Below the pieces are notes generated by a model. The model was not told the DNA's origin, searched no databases, and saw only the letters and a program-made list of their open reading frames with translations. Positions 11,787 through 24,679 of a stretch of 64,000 nucleotides of DNA are shown piece after piece. The stretch covers positions 37,735,294 to 37,799,293 of the forward strand of contig NC_079890.1 of NCBI RefSeq assembly GCF_024868665.1. Direction: 5' to 3'. The translations under genes were made by a program, and so were the position numbers. This DNA comes from Triplophysa rosa. Taxonomy: Eukaryota; Chordata; Actinopteri; Cypriniformes; Nemacheilidae. Each line of letters begins with the position of its first letter. Position 1 is the stretch's first letter.

Positions 11787-13344
11787 CAGTGAGGGAAATA
11801 AGTATTTGATCCCCTGCTGATTTTGTAAGTTTGCCTACTTACAAACAAATGAAGGGTCTATAATTTTTATGGTGGGTTTATTTTAACTGATAGACACAGA
11901 ATATTAAAAAAAATCAGGGGAAAAATGTTATATAAAGGTTATAAATTGATTTGCATTTCAGTCAGTGAAATAAGTATTTGATCCCCAAGCAAAACATAAC
12001 TTTGTACTTTGTGGAGAAACCCTTGTTGGCAAGCACAGAGGTCAGACATTTCTGATAGTTGGTCACCAGGTTTGCACATGTGTCCGGATACATTTAGTCC
12101 ACTCCTCTGTCAATCTTTAAGGTTTCTTGGCTGTCGCTCAGCAAATTGGAGTTTTAGCCTCCTTCACAGAGGTTCTATAGAACTAGGGTCTAGAGACTGG
12201 CTAGGACATTTAATGTGCTTCTCCTTAAGCCACTATTTGGTTGTCTTGGCAATATGTTTTGCGTCTTTGTCATGTTAAAGGCTCATCCATGACCCATCTT
12301 CAGTAACCTAGTTAAGGGGAGGAGGTTCTCGTCCAAGATTTTACGGTACAAAGGCCCGTCCCTCAGCCCCTCAATGCGGTGAAGTCATCCTGTATACCTG
12401 TAGCAGAGAAAAAGCCCTAAAGCAGAATGTTTCCAACACTGTGCTTCTCTGTAGACATGATGTTCTTGAGCTCATAGTCAGCATTTCTCTCCCTCCAAAC
12501 ACAGGAGTCCATTTTGGTCTCACAGCAGTGCCAGCACTTTCGCCAAAGCCTTTTCTGAATCATTTTTATGTTCATTGTCAAACTTAAGACGAGCCAGGCG
12601 GGCCTTCTTGGGCAGGAGGACCTTGCGGGTGCTTCAGGATTTCAGTCTACTGTGGCATAGCGTGTTACCAATGTGTTACCAATGTTTTGCTTGCTAACTG
12701 TGTTCCCAACTGTCTTGAAATCATTAACAGGCTTCTTCCGTGTAGTTCTGGGCTGATCTTTAACATTTCTCATGATCATCTTTACCCCATTGGGGAAATA
12801 TTGCAGGGAGCTCCAGAACAAGGGCATTTGATAGTTATTTTGTATATCTTCTATTTCCAAATAATCACACCAACAGTTGTCTCCTTCTCACCAAGCTTCT
12901 GTCTGTAGCCTATTCAAGGTTTGTGCAGGTCTCCAATCTTGTCGCTGACATCCTTTAAAACCTATTTGGTCTGGACCATGGTGTTGGAGAGGTTGAACTG
13001 GAAGATACAGATTCTGTTGGCAGGCATCTTTTATATACACAACAAGCTGATTTAGGAGTACTTTCTTAAAGTGACAGGACTAATCTGTGGTCCATATAGG
13101 CACATAACCAATCTGTGGAGCCAGAATTCTTGCTAGTTGGTAGGGGATCAAATACTTATTTCACTGACTGAAATGCAAATCAATTTATAACCTTTATATA
13201 ACATTTTTTTCCCCTGATTTTTTTTAATATTCTGTGTCTATCAGTTAAAATAAACCCACCATAAAAATTATAGACCCTTCATTTGTTTGTAAGTAGGCAA
13301 ACTTACAAAATCAGCAGGGGATCAAATACTTATTTCCCTCACTG
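11787..13344 (-). mobile_element. Tc1/mariner-type element with long IR/DR ends
   Basis: A complete 1558-bp element flanked by TA duplications at 11785-11786 and 13345-13346. The terminal inverted repeats are about 200 bp (11787-11986 and 13141-13344), starting CAGTGAGGGAAATAAGTATT. Each contains a second inner copy of the GTGAAATAAGTATTTGATCC phrase, i.e. the IR/DR layout known from Sleeping Beauty-class fish elements. The interior holds a broken transposase on the minus strand. Confidence 0.93.
12000..12985 (-). pseudogene. Degenerate Tc1-like transposase
   Basis: Read on the minus strand, the sequence keeps recognisable Tc1 transposase phrases in order. It starts at an ATG at 12979 and reads MVQTK followed at once by a stop. 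Further on, 12860-12642 is an open piece (QPRTTRKKPVNDFKTVGNT). After that come GCCCGCAAGGTCC-like and GTGGACTAAA-like blocks. Stops and frameshifts occur throughout, so it cannot encode an active enzyme. Confidence 0.85.
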
Positions 13345-13842
13345 TACTTTGCTCTACGTAAGAAGCAAACTTTTCTGTTTTGTTGTTGTGCTCTGAAATT
13401 CATATAATGTAGGAGCGTTTAAACATTAAGTGCATTTAGTAGTCTTGCAGAATTTAGTCATTTTGCAGATTTTTTTTACAATGCAAATGAGGAAAAGCTC
13501 AGGCAAGCTATTATAAAAAAGCATCAATACTCAGAACAGCAGGTAGTGTCACAAGTTCAAGATACAAAAGTAGAAACGAAGCTTTTTCAAGTTTTGTCAA
13601 AAAAGGCGTCTTCAGCTGTTTCTGAAGGTCGTAGTTGAACAGTCGACATGTTTACAGCCAAAACAACCTGAACATAAACACATGCGGCGCAGACATCTGA
13701 AGGTACTGCATCACTCCCTTACATCACTGCAGCAGTTTTTGGGCCAATTTAAAAAAAAATCCATTTCACAATTCAATTTATTAATGCTACAGTGGAGAAA
13801 TTGCACCCCTAACCTTTAAAAAAAGTGTTTAGTGTTTGCAGG

Positions 13843-13882
<40 letters not shown>

Positions 13883-16772
13883 TTGTCACAGATCTCTAGA
13901 GCTCTGCGTGTGGGCTGAAGCCCCTCCAGGCGGCTCTGAATCATCTATCTCTGTATGACTGAGACCTGAGATACTGTATCTTTGTGCCTTTATCCATACA
14001 TATACACTTTTTAACCCAAATTCTGTTCCCCGGTGGTCATAAATTAAACACAGAACATTCTAACATAGATTTTAAATTCCAGCTCCACCTTACATGTACA
14101 CCTCAGTGCTTAAACAGAATTAATTCATTAATTCTTTCCTCTAGCTGAACTCAACTCTCTCAAACATGAATATTCAACAATTGCAGTGTTACTCTCCTAG
14201 AGATCCTCAGATCATCTTATAGCAGTCTTAATTTGGTAGCTTAATGGATCTGCACAGTTTTCCTAGTTTCTATTCCAATGACTGGGAATGTCAGGATTTA
14301 AATGCGGTAAAATGTGTTCAATCGAGTTAAATTTGTGCTAAAGTATTTCATACATTTCAAATAACTTTAAAAATGAATACAAATAGATAATAATTATAGC
14401 ATAAAAAAAATCATACACCAAACATTTCTCTCTTTTACAACAAATAACAAAAAAACATAGTTTAATATGATTTTTGAAGTAAAACTGTGATTATAAAAGT
14501 GGTAATCAATCTGTGGTTTCTATACTGGCTTTTATAACTATAATAAATACATGGTTAATTTCCCTAAGGGATGTCTCTCTAAACAGACTCTATGTAGTAT
14601 TTTAATAATAAAAGTATTTTTAACACACGGGTGGTCACAACATCAGATTTTCAGTATGATTCACATGGCCAAAAGAATTCACAATGACGATATTATATCT
14701 ACTGAAAAGCTTTTTTAAAAGAAAGAAATAATGCTATCAGTCAAATTCGTCTTTCGTTTTGTTCACTTTTTGATGAATTGCACTCAAAATATACATACTT
14801 TCACTATTTGTACTGCAAATGCTTTGGCAATACCAATGTAAAATAAATAGATCTGGATTTAAAATATTTAAAAAAATTAAAATTAAAAGTCATCCAGGTT
14901 TGAAATGACAAGAGGGTGAGTAAACGATGACAGAACTTTCATTTTTGAGTGAACTGTCACTTTAAGAACCACCTTCTACAACAACAGGTGAGCATCTGAA
15001 TTGTGGACTGACGTTTGAGACAACAGAACGTCTGATATTTCAGAGCTTCTGCCCACAGCCAAAGTCTTGATTTATTGTTAACGCAATTATGTGTAGATCT
15101 GAATTTTGCGTCTCATTTCATTGATTGATGTTCTTTCTACGTGTTCTTTGGATATGGTCTGATGACACAGTTGCAAAGAAAAATAAAATAAGAATCAAGA
15201 GGACATACAATATGTCTTAAGTATCCCGAAACACTTACAAAAGGCTCCTTGTGAAAGTTTAATAAGGGTTATGTGAACAGTAAACATAATTAGGTAAATA
15301 TAAAAGCATCATTACCCGATTAGAAATAAGAAATTATGAGTTCTTAAGTTGAAGAACATGAATATACTCTTACAAAAGGTGCCGCAAAAGGTTCTTTGTG
15401 GCGAAAAAAGGTTCTTCAGATTATAAAAAAGCAAGAAAGAGATGGTTCTTCAAAGAACCTTTGGCTGAATGCTTCTTTGTGGAACCAAAAATGGCTTTTC
15501 TCCATGGCATCGCTGTGAACAACCTTTTAAGCACCTTTACTTTTTTAAGAGTCTTCGTGTTGCATCTATTAGGCATGTGTTTGGTTAATAAGAAAAGAGC
15601 AAATCAGTTCAAATCATTTATTTGTTTTGGTCTCACTACATTCTTCATTCCCTATGACATTTAATTAAGCCGTTGGACTACAATGCCTTTAATTAAGGGA
15701 GCAAAATCGATTTTAATCAAACATCACTTCTTAAAATGTTTAATGACTTGTTTCATGGCTCAGGTCTATTCAGAGGCACACAACTCTATCTAACGGACAG
15801 GGACAACACAAGCCCACGTGAAAGAACCAGGTCCTGTGCCAACCCACCACAACGAAACGCAACCAATCACATGAAGTAAAGTCAATGGTAATAATCGGTT
15901 TTAGGTTTCAGATCCTGGCTTCGGCATACATTCTCTGAATCATCACAGATCTCATCCGCCTCGCTCTCTCTTGCCTGAAAAGACCACACACACCCCCAGT
16001 CAAGAACAACGCGAGTCCACCTTTAGACCCCGAAGCATTACCGCCGACTGAACGGCCTCTTAATGGCTGCTCCATCGCTTTGAAATATGTCATCAAACAT
16101 AAATGTCTTTTTGCAATTACAAGTTACTCATAACGGCACATAGATTGAATATTTCTTGCTTTTTTAGACTCGATTGTTTTGAAAACACCACATCCGATGA
16201 GACGGTTGCATCTGTTCATGAGACAAAGAGATGCATCATATCTTGTACATATTGTGAGAAGCCAGACAGGCAGGTATGTGTTTGAATGTGATAACAGCTA
16301 CGTATAGGGGAGGATGATGTACGTCTGATTTAAGATGTTAACGTGCTCTGTGGCCGGTGCAGATCGCCATAATATCAAATGAGTTCTGCTCAAATGAAAC
16401 ACAAGCTGTGAAAATGAAACACAATCAAATGCAGTCATGAAACAGGAATGTGAGGCGGTGAGTGTTCCAGGAAAAGCGTTCAGGTGATTTTCAAAGAATA
16501 TCTCTTCACTTGTACGAGTATGTAGACAATAATGTTTCCCAGAAATGTTTCATCTTCAGTAACCACCATGATTTCAGGCTATTGTATGTGTGGTTGCTAG
16601 GCTGTTGTGGGTGGTTGCTATGGTATTGGTAGGGAGGTCTGCAAGGTGTCTGGGTGGTTGCATGGACTCAAATGTTCATCCATCTGTCGGTCTGTTTTTC
16701 ATTTTTATATCTATATCTATTGAAAAAAATGTTAGTGTCCATTAAAAACTTTCGATTAAAATGACATCCCCT
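13345..16772. other. Intergenic DNA with small repeats
   Basis: No gene recognised. Contents: (CT)n at 13844-13878; MITE-like relics at 14380-14570 and 14886-14966 (the latter ends in the GAACTGTCACTTTAA phrase of the TTAA-flanked family); and the 15340-15557 element. GGTTGCTA-rich sequence lies at about 16575-16660. Confidence 0.5.
15340..15557. mobile_element. Short DNA element with GGTTCTT/AAGAACC arms
   Basis: Repeated GGTTCTTTG, GGTTCTTCA and AAAGAACC phrases with a TTTTTTAAGAGTC end. Same family as the pieces in the oprk1 intron (7197-7376, 8020-8170). The open frame at 15398-15664 is a by-product. Confidence 0.6.
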
Positions 16773-16987
16773 CCCTGTTGAAAAAACCAGCATATGCTGG
16801 TTAGGTAGGTTTTGAAGCATGGTAGCTGGTATGTGCTGGTCCTGTGCTGGTCATGTGCTGGTTTAAGCTGTTCCTAAACCAGCTCAGGACCATCTTAAAC
16901 CAGTACATGACCAGATTAAACCAGCACATACCAGCTACCATGCTTCAAAACCTACCTAACCAGCATATGCTGTTTTTTTCAACAGGG
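16773..16987. mobile_element. Palindromic MITE with CCAGCATATGCTGG motif
   Basis: The ends CCCTGTTGAAAAAA and TTTTTTTCAACAGGG are inverted repeats. Inside, ACCAGCATATGCTGGTTAGG and its complement, then GAAGCATGGTAGCTGGTA and its complement, extend the palindrome almost to the centre. This element is extremely common in teleosts. Confidence 0.88.
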
Positions 16988-17551
16988 CTATTTGGAGACT
17001 CCAACAATTCATTTTAGATTTTTCTTATATTCTAGATGAGCAAATTGAATATTTTACACTTTGTTTTATAAATAATGTTTCTAGATTATCGGTCAAATTA
17101 GTATTGAGGCCACACACAACAATTCAGTGTTTTTACTGACTGCTGTCTTTAAGAACCTGCCATATTGCTGAATGGTAAATAAAAACAACAATATAAATAC
17201 ATTCCGAAACACGCCTTATAGGGAAGACCAAGCCTAGTTGTCATAAGCAATAGGTCTATACGTATATCAGTAACAAGGTTTGGAGTCCAAATTAGTATAT
17301 TGGAACGCTAATCTTACCAGGGCAAGTTGTCACATTTATCTTAGTTGTCAAAATTTATTACGGATTACAGTTTTTATGGGCAGCATTTGTGTTATTTATT
17401 TTACTTATTTATTTTTACTTTCATAATTGGTTTACTTTTAGAAGTGAAGAATGGGAGATCCTGTTCAGACAATTTCCCAAATACTGTAAGCTACCCCTAT
17501 AGGAAATTTAGGAGATTTTCACTAAAGTAAAAATTATGACAATGAGCCCAT

Positions 17552-17873
17552 TTCTCTCTCTCTCTCTCTCTCTCCCACACAAATGCATGCACGCAAGCAC
17601 ACATGTTGGGTTTCCATGTTTTATGTGGACATTCCATAGACGCAATGGTTTTTATACTGTACAAACTGTATATTACATTCCCTACCCCTAACAATCACAC
17701 AAAACTTTCTGCTCTTTTAGATTTTCAAAAAAGTTAATTCTGTATGATTTACAAGCTTGTTTCCTCATGGGGACTACAAAATGTCCCCACAAGGACAAGG
17801 ATTTTGGATATTGCCATCTTAGCCATCATACCGTAGGGTTTACCAGGTACACACACACATACACGCCTACCTC

Positions 17874-17911
<38 letters not shown>
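17552..17911. repeat. Two (TC)n microsatellites and linking sequence
   Basis: (TC)n tracts at 17552-17574 and 17876-17911. The linking DNA contains the phrase GGGGACTACAAAATGTCCCC, seen in many fish intergenic repeats. Confidence 0.8.
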
Positions 17912-17913
<2 letters not shown>

Positions 17914-18362
17914 GCTTCTTCTTCTTAAGGCTGTCCCAGTCTACCCCACTATGCCCTGCAATATTGATACAGTAATAAATATTCTTGCAACTGATGGGAG
18001 AAATCTTTCAATGATTTATGAAGCCTTCATCTCCCTGTGGGTCACTTCAGCACTCCACAGGTGCCGCTGTCACGACATGTGAAAAAGACCCACTCAGGTC
18101 ACGGCCTTCACCAAACATCCATCAAAAGAACACACAGAGATACCTGAAGATTTCTGTATGAATACTGTAAAGGAGTGTGAGGGCAGCTACAGTGTCCACA
18201 AGTTTCCGGAGGGAGCTACTGTAAAAATGAACGTGGGTACACAACTTCCGGTGAAGCGGCGGAAGTACTGTATTGCACCTTGAATAACTTATTCTGATGA
18301 CTGAAATGAGACTGTGATTCATATTTTGAATTGTGATTCTGGCTGACGAAGTGGGGACAAGT

Positions 18363-18711
18363 GGGACCTGCGGGCGCTTGGAAGGGCTGGACGGGACCTG
18401 CGGGCGCTTGGAAGGGCTGGACCTGCGGGCGCTTGGAAGGGCTGGACGGGACCTGCGGGCGCTTGGAAGGGCTGGACGGGACCTGCGGGCGCTTGGAAGG
18501 GCTGGACGGGACCTGCGGGCGCTTGGAAGGGCTGGACGGGACCAGCGGGCGCATGGAAGGGCTGGACGGGACCAGCGGGCGCTTGGAAGGGCTGGACGGG
18601 ACCAGCGGGCGCTTGGAAGGGCTGGACGGGACCTGCGGGCGCTTGGAAGGGCTGGACGGGACCTGCGGGCGCTTGGAAGGGCTGGACGGGACCTGCGGGC
18701 GCTTGGAAGGG
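18363..18711. repeat. 30-bp minisatellite, 12 units
   Basis: The unit is GGGACCTGCGGGCG plus CTTGGAAGGGCTGGAC. Units 1-2 are complete, unit 3 lacks the first five bases, units 4-11 are complete, and unit 12 is truncated at 24 bases. Units 7-9 share a T-to-A variant (CCAGCG) and unit 7 also has GCATGG, so arrays of variants have spread in blocks. Because 30 is a multiple of 3, several frames stay open on both strands (e.g. the 10-residue period PSARRSRPAL on the minus strand). I treat those frames as non-genic unless expressed. Confidence 0.95.
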
Positions 18712-18785
18712 AAAAAGCGACAACAAACAAAAAACAAAACAAACGGAAAACACAGCTTCAAGCTTACGTTTTTCGGTCTGCCTTT

Positions 18786-19083
18786 CTGTAAAGGCTGTAA
18801 TGTAACACATGAAGACAAAGTACAATCCAAAACAGAGCTTTAATAACATCCAGGGGACCACACAGGAGATAACACAACCACACATAACACAATAGGAGGC
18901 AGACAATGAACTCAGGAACAGAAAGGGCTTAAATACACAAAGAACATAATCAGGGAGAACAGAAACAGGTGTGGGGCAATTAACAATCAGGGAAACTAAT
19001 GAGGGAACGCGCATGCAAAACAGCAACACCGAAAATAAAAACCAAACCACAACATAACACCAAAACTGACTGAAACTGTGACA
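18786..19083 (-). mobile_element. LTR-like fragment, minus orientation
   Basis: On the minus strand the piece begins TGTCACAG. It has a TATTTAAG promoter-like box (plus 18927-18936) and an ATTAAAG poly(A)-like signal near 18840, and ends near ..CCTTTACA. This is the layout of a short retrotransposon LTR. The minisatellite follows within about 70 bases on its internal side. No matching target duplication was found, so the boundaries are approximate. Confidence 0.5.
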
Positions 19084-20158
19084 AGCATCATATACTGTAG
19101 GGCTTTATAAATAAGTATAATAAATAAACAGAATCTAAGAAGGTATGGAAATATCTTCAATACTTTGAGTTACAGCCATGCAAACTTTAAAAAGGCATTT
19201 TTGTAGACTGGCTGAGTTGTCCAAATTTATTGTAGATTACATATTTTTTCTAGGTAAATTTAACCCAGCAGATGGATTTGTCCATATTTGACCCACCATG
19301 GGTTGCATCACATCATTTTTTTAAATGTCTGTGAGAATGTGTGTCTTCACAAAAATGAAATGACTGTGAATGCAGATAAATGTTGATGAAAACCCTTTCA
19401 ACTTCATTAACCAACTGAATTTAAAGCAACTCTTTTAGAAAAGCCCCAGGGTTGATTATTATTCACAGCTTTTATAATGGCACAGAATCCAAGCGTAAGA
19501 GATGTCCTGTGTCTAACTATTAGTCAAACCCATCCACCACACATCCATACTAAACGTCTGCTATACTGTATGCTCCTACTAGTACAGTAATCACATTTCA
19601 CAGCTCAGCGAGGATCTAGACTTATCAATCAACTCTGAATCTGCTATAAAAACGCACCTTTAACACGAACATGAATCCCGGCTGTCATTTTAAGTGGCTC
19701 GCTCTCTTTCATTAACTGCATGTCATGACAGATTTTTTTCTGGGAGACATAACTAACCAGTTTCCACTGTGCAATGGGATGGAGAGAATATGAAATGAAC
19801 CGTAAGTGTGTGTGTAATTTTCTGTGCTGTCAGGACTAAATCGTAAGGTTGTAATTTAATCGTGAATTTTATGGAAGGGCACTCAGAAAATGTCCCTATA
19901 CCTGACAGATCTCACGGATTTAAATGTCCAGTAATATCACAGCTCACTCCATAAACTGCAAGATATGTGTGTATACAGTATAAATATATGACTATTGAAA
20001 AAATATAAATGTTCAAAATAGTTTATTTATTATAATACTTTTTTAAACAATTATTACATTTATAAATCAAAAAACGATTTGTTTCAGGTTTTTTGGATGC
20101 AAACATCTGATTTATTGAGATATAAAATTGTGAGTATATTGCCCAGCACTAATGTGTA
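19084..20158. other. Intergenic DNA, no gene seen
   Basis: Plain AT-rich DNA with one fragment of the AACCCA/TGGGTT MITE family at about 19255-19315. Confidence 0.45.
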
Positions 20159-20555
20159 TATGCAGTAGTGGCCAAAAGTGATGTCCAAGGGGGAACATTT
20201 GTTATTTATAATTTATAATATTTATTTACTTTAACTTTACATTTACTTGCCCTTGCAGGTTCCATCAAAATATGAGCTGTACGACAAAAATGGACAAATT
20301 ATTATTATTTTAAAATTATTATCATTATTATCAATTATTATTTTTATACTTTATCACTTATTAACATTTTGTTGATCTTCTCTTGTTTTTGACTACAGCA
20401 GGCAGTCTCCTTTGCCAAGTCTTCTTAAATTCTTCTCAAAGCTGAGGTAGAGTTTACACTCCAAGTAAAACTATGCAACATGCCTAAAAAAACTTTTCAT
20501 AAAATGTTAAACGAATTTTTTTTTAAGTTGGACGTTACTTTTGGCCACGGCTGTA
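20159..20555. mobile_element. Non-autonomous Tc1-like element
   Basis: The ends CAGTAGTGGCCAAAAGT and ACTTTTGGCCACGGCTG form imperfect inverted repeats next to TA dinucleotides. The interior is AT-rich with only a short transposase-like relic (CTCCTTTGCCAAGTCTTCTT at about 20408). Length about 395 bp. Confidence 0.7.
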
Positions 20556-21869
20556 AGTTTAACTGGTTACTGTTATGCTACAAGATGCCATAACTAGAGT
20601 GAAATGTGCATATTCTTCCCTGTCTGTTGACGTCACTGCTTCGGGTTCAAGAGCGCAAAAGTACTTCTGGTACCGTCAGCCAATCAACGTTGTAATTTCT
20701 TCATTTTTCTGTGGCTCCAGGGTGATTAATCACATGACACGTCACGACAGCTCAGGTGATTGGCACAAAATGTTCAGAGTGAGACAGCAGCACTCTGACG
20801 CCCTGGGATAAATCCATCCACAAGATGAAGATTTGAGTTTCCCATAGAGTAGAGAAAGTGCTGATTTCCCCAGAGTCTCGCCATATAGACAACTACAGAA
20901 AACTGGCACCGGAGACACATTGCCATAGCACAAACCAATATCTGCTCCACACTTCATTGAGTTAAGATTCTGGATGCTCAGATGCTCCCTGCCCAGTAAC
21001 AATTATTGTGTTTTTTTTTCTGTTGAACACAAAATGAGATATTGCGAAGAATTTAGGAAAGTAAACAGTTCTAGGGCATCTTTGAATACCATTTAAATTT
21101 TTCTTACTGTGGCAGTCAATGATGTCCCAGAAATGTCCGTGTCATTTTTCCAAATATCTTTCTTTGTGTTTAACAGAACAAAGAAATTTAAAGACACAAT
21201 CACACGACATCTTAATGCTTTGAGTCCTGAAACCCAGTAGAGGTTCATTGGATTTGTGATTTAGGGGTATATTTCTGTCTTTTCTCAGGCATTACAATCA
21301 AACCAGTGCATTAATCTGTCAATGTAGAGAGAAAGAGCGGCGAAACACTGTTGTGTCACATGATAAAACAGCATACAAGTTTAAAACGATATGAAGATGA
21401 ATAAATCACCATTTCAAATTTTTTCAATGAAAATCCCAAACTGCGCATATAAAAATATACTGCGCAGGGTCAGAAAACTGCCACCACAAATGTCGGAGAT
21501 GACCCGTCGATACTGAAACTAAATGTGTATCTAGATTCGTATTCACCCGTCCATCACACCTGCGTTGCTCATCCATCACATCGAGTAATATATAAGTGAC
21601 GAAGAATTGATTGTTACTGGTTTATTGCATATCGATTGTGGTCGAGACCTTTACTGAAGGAACAAAAAACGATGCAGTCAGTCAGGACTTGAGACGGTTT
21701 AACTCAAAACAAATGAAAGATGAGAGAGAATGGGAAGAGAGAGAAAGCGAGCGAGCTGTGATTTGATGGGTCATTAGCACTCCTACATCTACAGTGCTTT
21801 CTGCTCCACTTCACTTTTATTCAAAAGACATGACCACGAAAACGGCCATTAAAGAGCCCTTACTGTGAC

Positions 21870-22109
21870 TTAAAGGAATAATTCTGTCTAAAACTGTCAA
21901 ACGAAAGATATTTGGAGAAATGTCTCAGTGATTTTATGTTCATACAATGTAAATCAACGGGGGTCAGTGATGTTTGGTTACCAACATTCTTTAAAAAATA
22001 TCATCTTTTGTGTTCTGCCGAAGAAAGAAAGTCATACAGGTTTGGAATGACATGAGGGTGAATAAATGATAAGAGGGTTTTCTTTTTTTTGTGTGAACTA
22101 TCCCTTTAA
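21870..22109. mobile_element. TTAA-flanked MITE (family B)
   Basis: Starts TTAAAGGAATAATTCTGTC and ends GTGTGAACTATCCCTTTAA, with GTCATACAGGTTTGGAATGA and ATGAGGGTGA inside. Other copies: 34450-34876, 39153-39452, 48475-48705, part at 56280-56390. The layout (TTAA target, near-palindrome, GGGATAGTTCACCC-like ends) matches what I remember as ANGEL/Kolobok-type teleost MITEs; the name is inference. Confidence 0.75.
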
Positions 22110-22180
22110 GAGCACCTGATGATCTTGCACATTTTACATCAGTGATTTCTTAACTTAAATAATAATTTATAAAGAAATTA

Positions 22181-22526
22181 GGGCTGTACAATTAATCGAA
22201 AATTAATCGTAATCGTCAATTTTGCCCTTCAACAATTACAAAAACAAAATAATTGAGGTAAAACGATTATTATACTGCATTCCATTTTGCAAGGATCATC
22301 TCTTTTCTTGTGGTATAAATCCACAGCGCACCCCTTTCCTTTACAGCGGTTCAGCTTTGCTATTTCTTTCATTAGTTTTTCAGCTGAATTCAGTTTAAAA
22401 GACAAGTTTCCTTTATTTTTCCTATGTTGTTTCAAAAGTCAGTGAGTAATCGTGTTAAATGATCGTGATCTCAATATTGACCAAAATAATCGTGATTATG
22501 ATTTTTGTCATAATCGCGAGCAGCCC
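22181..22526. mobile_element. Palindromic MITE, GGGCTGTACAATTAATCG end
   Basis: Starts GGGCTGTACAATTAATCGAA and ends ATAATCGCGAGCAGCCC. The interior carries further AATCGTAATCG / CGTGATTATG complementary blocks. Related in its terminal bases to family A but distinct inside; hAT-like by inference. Confidence 0.75.
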
Positions 22527-23286
22527 TAAAATAAATTAAAATCTGAATCAATTACTCGTCATTTCAAAACATGATTCGGTTGTTTTGAGCCAAATGTCTT
22601 CCGAAAAGATAACACATAAAGTGTAAATAAATGATGAAAGAATAAGTATTTTTGTGTGAACTGTTTCTGTAAGAGAGCATTTATTTCCTAAATCTGTAAA
22701 AAAAAAAGAACAAGGACTTGTGGACTTTTAACTGAATAGTTGCATGTACATATGTGTTTTCTTATCATTTGAGATGTAAAATACTTGTGAACAGCCTAAA
22801 TGAGATCCATCTAAATGCTACTGGGTGTCAAACTGACCCTTGACCCTTGAGACACAAAGAGGTTGAGCTGTTCGTCATAAAAGGCAGAATAGGATGAAAA
22901 TGAGCTTAAACACTCATCACACTCACATCAACACAACAATGACACAACAGCACATCTGAAGCAGACCGAGACCGCAAGAAAGAGGAAGAGCATCACAGAT
23001 GAGAGGAAGCATATCTGTACTGCCACTCACAGAACAGAGAACAGTCCAGCGTGAAATTGTGGATGGTGAATGAGAAAATTCAGCTTGACTGTGAATGATA
23101 TCTAGAGAACAATGTGGTGAGACTGTATGTCATAGCAGAGTCTGAAAATCGATCACAAGTGTTCTTCCAAAGCCTTCAATTGGTGTATGTGTGCATTTTG
23201 AAGTGGTGCCAAATGCACTTGTAGTCACAATTGTCTGTTTTCGCTTTCTCACACAATTTGACAGATGCAAACTATACTAAAAACTA

Positions 23287-23628
23287 GGGCTGTCAAAAGA
23301 TTAATCGTGATTAATCGCATCCAGAATAAAAGTTTGTGTTTACATAATATATGCTGGTGTTCTGTGCATATTAATTTTGTATTTATAAACACATACACAT
23401 AAATGCATATATTTAAGAAAAATATAAAATATAACTATTAATAAACTTTTATTTACAATTTCAATTATTGGTAAATATAAATTAATACATTTAAAATTTA
23501 TAGACAAGTATGTGTATGTTTTGTCTTTATAAATACAAAATTAATATGCACAGTACACAGACATATATTATGTAAACACAAACCTTTATTCTGGATGCGA
23601 TTAATCGCGATTAATTGTTTGACAGCCC
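23287..23628. mobile_element. Palindromic MITE (family A, copy 2)
   Basis: Ends GGGCTGTCAAAAGATTAATCG and CGATTAATTGTTTGACAGCCC are inverted repeats, flanked by TA on both sides. Interior ATATGTGT/ACACATAT complementarity. Best preserved of the three family A copies. Confidence 0.85.
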
Positions 23629-24679
23629 TACTACAAACGAAAAACTCCTCACCAGTTTTAGATGTGGGGCAACATGTGGAGTTAAAATTGCTGATCCAGA
23701 TCCAAACAGCATCCACAATCCGGTGAGCTGAAAACAAATGAGGCAAACACCTCAAATACTGCAAAGAAAGTTCGTATTCACTTTCAAGCAATACAACAGT
23801 AATATCTGTATTTAGGAAATTCAACAGACACGGACTGGAATGACCACAATACATCTAGAAATGATGATTAAATGTAAATTTAAAATGCTATCTTTAATTT
23901 TTTTGCATATTATATTGGGTTTTTTAGTTTGGGCTTATTGTTGGAACAAAGACTAATCATTAGTGACAAACTAAACCTGGAGCCCATCTATTGATATGTA
24001 TACAGATGCCAAACGCCATTTTCGAAAGACTCGAAAGCAACTTGGCCCTGTGCGTATGCAACTCGGACATTATAACTGCTAAACTACAATACAACAAGAC
24101 CAATGCGATGGCTAACACAACATTTAAAAGTTACCATAGTTTAGAAACATCCAACATGAGTTCATACATAGAAAAACACAAACCAAAATACACTCAACTG
24201 TGTAGTTATCCCATACGTTTGGGAACTTAAAACTCTGTGGTTTGTAATGTATGACATGAAAACATTGATTTTTACTGTAAGAGATGACAGCAACTGAAAT
24301 ATTCACTGTTTTAAGTTGACGGACTCGGCGACGTAAGGTCGAATATGGCATCTATGTGTACAATCTATGCTTAAGCCTCCAAAGACATGACATTACTGCC
24401 CCCTAGTGCTGCAAAGGAAATATGCATACAGCAACATTCATTCTCTCTCTCGTTTCACTTGCTTATTTCAGTCAATAAATAAGCTCAATCCCCCACCTAA
24501 TATTTTGATACAGTTGCTGATACTACTGTATTAATATTGATACAGGTATCTCCTAAAAATTATATTTACAATAATAAGGATATTATTATATTGCGTTTGC
24601 AGTTCTGAATAATGTATATACACAAAAGTGTTTTAAAATAACGCAAGCCTATACACGTTCAACTGCATGTGTGCGCGTC

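Larger units (their letters stand above)
20556..24660. other. Intergenic DNA between oprk1 and rgs20, repeat-rich
   Basis: No coding exon recognised. It holds a degenerate piece of the TTAA family (about 21010-21195), the elements listed separately at 21870, 22181 and 23287, and the inverted relative (23700-23850) of the repeat at 4265-4500. 20600-20760 resembles 28755-28875 (CTGTGGCTCCAGGGTGAT versus CTGTGACTCCAGAGAGAT), an unnamed dispersed repeat. Confidence 0.45.

Noticed and set aside
13840..13880. CT run considered as a polypyrimidine splice tract
   Set aside because: No AG-flanked coding sequence follows; it is a simple microsatellite.
18122..19050. Proline/arginine-rich ORFs of 150-240 residues on both strands
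   Set aside because: They are the 30-bp minisatellite read in different frames; its unit length keeps all frames open. No splice, domain or start context supports a gene.
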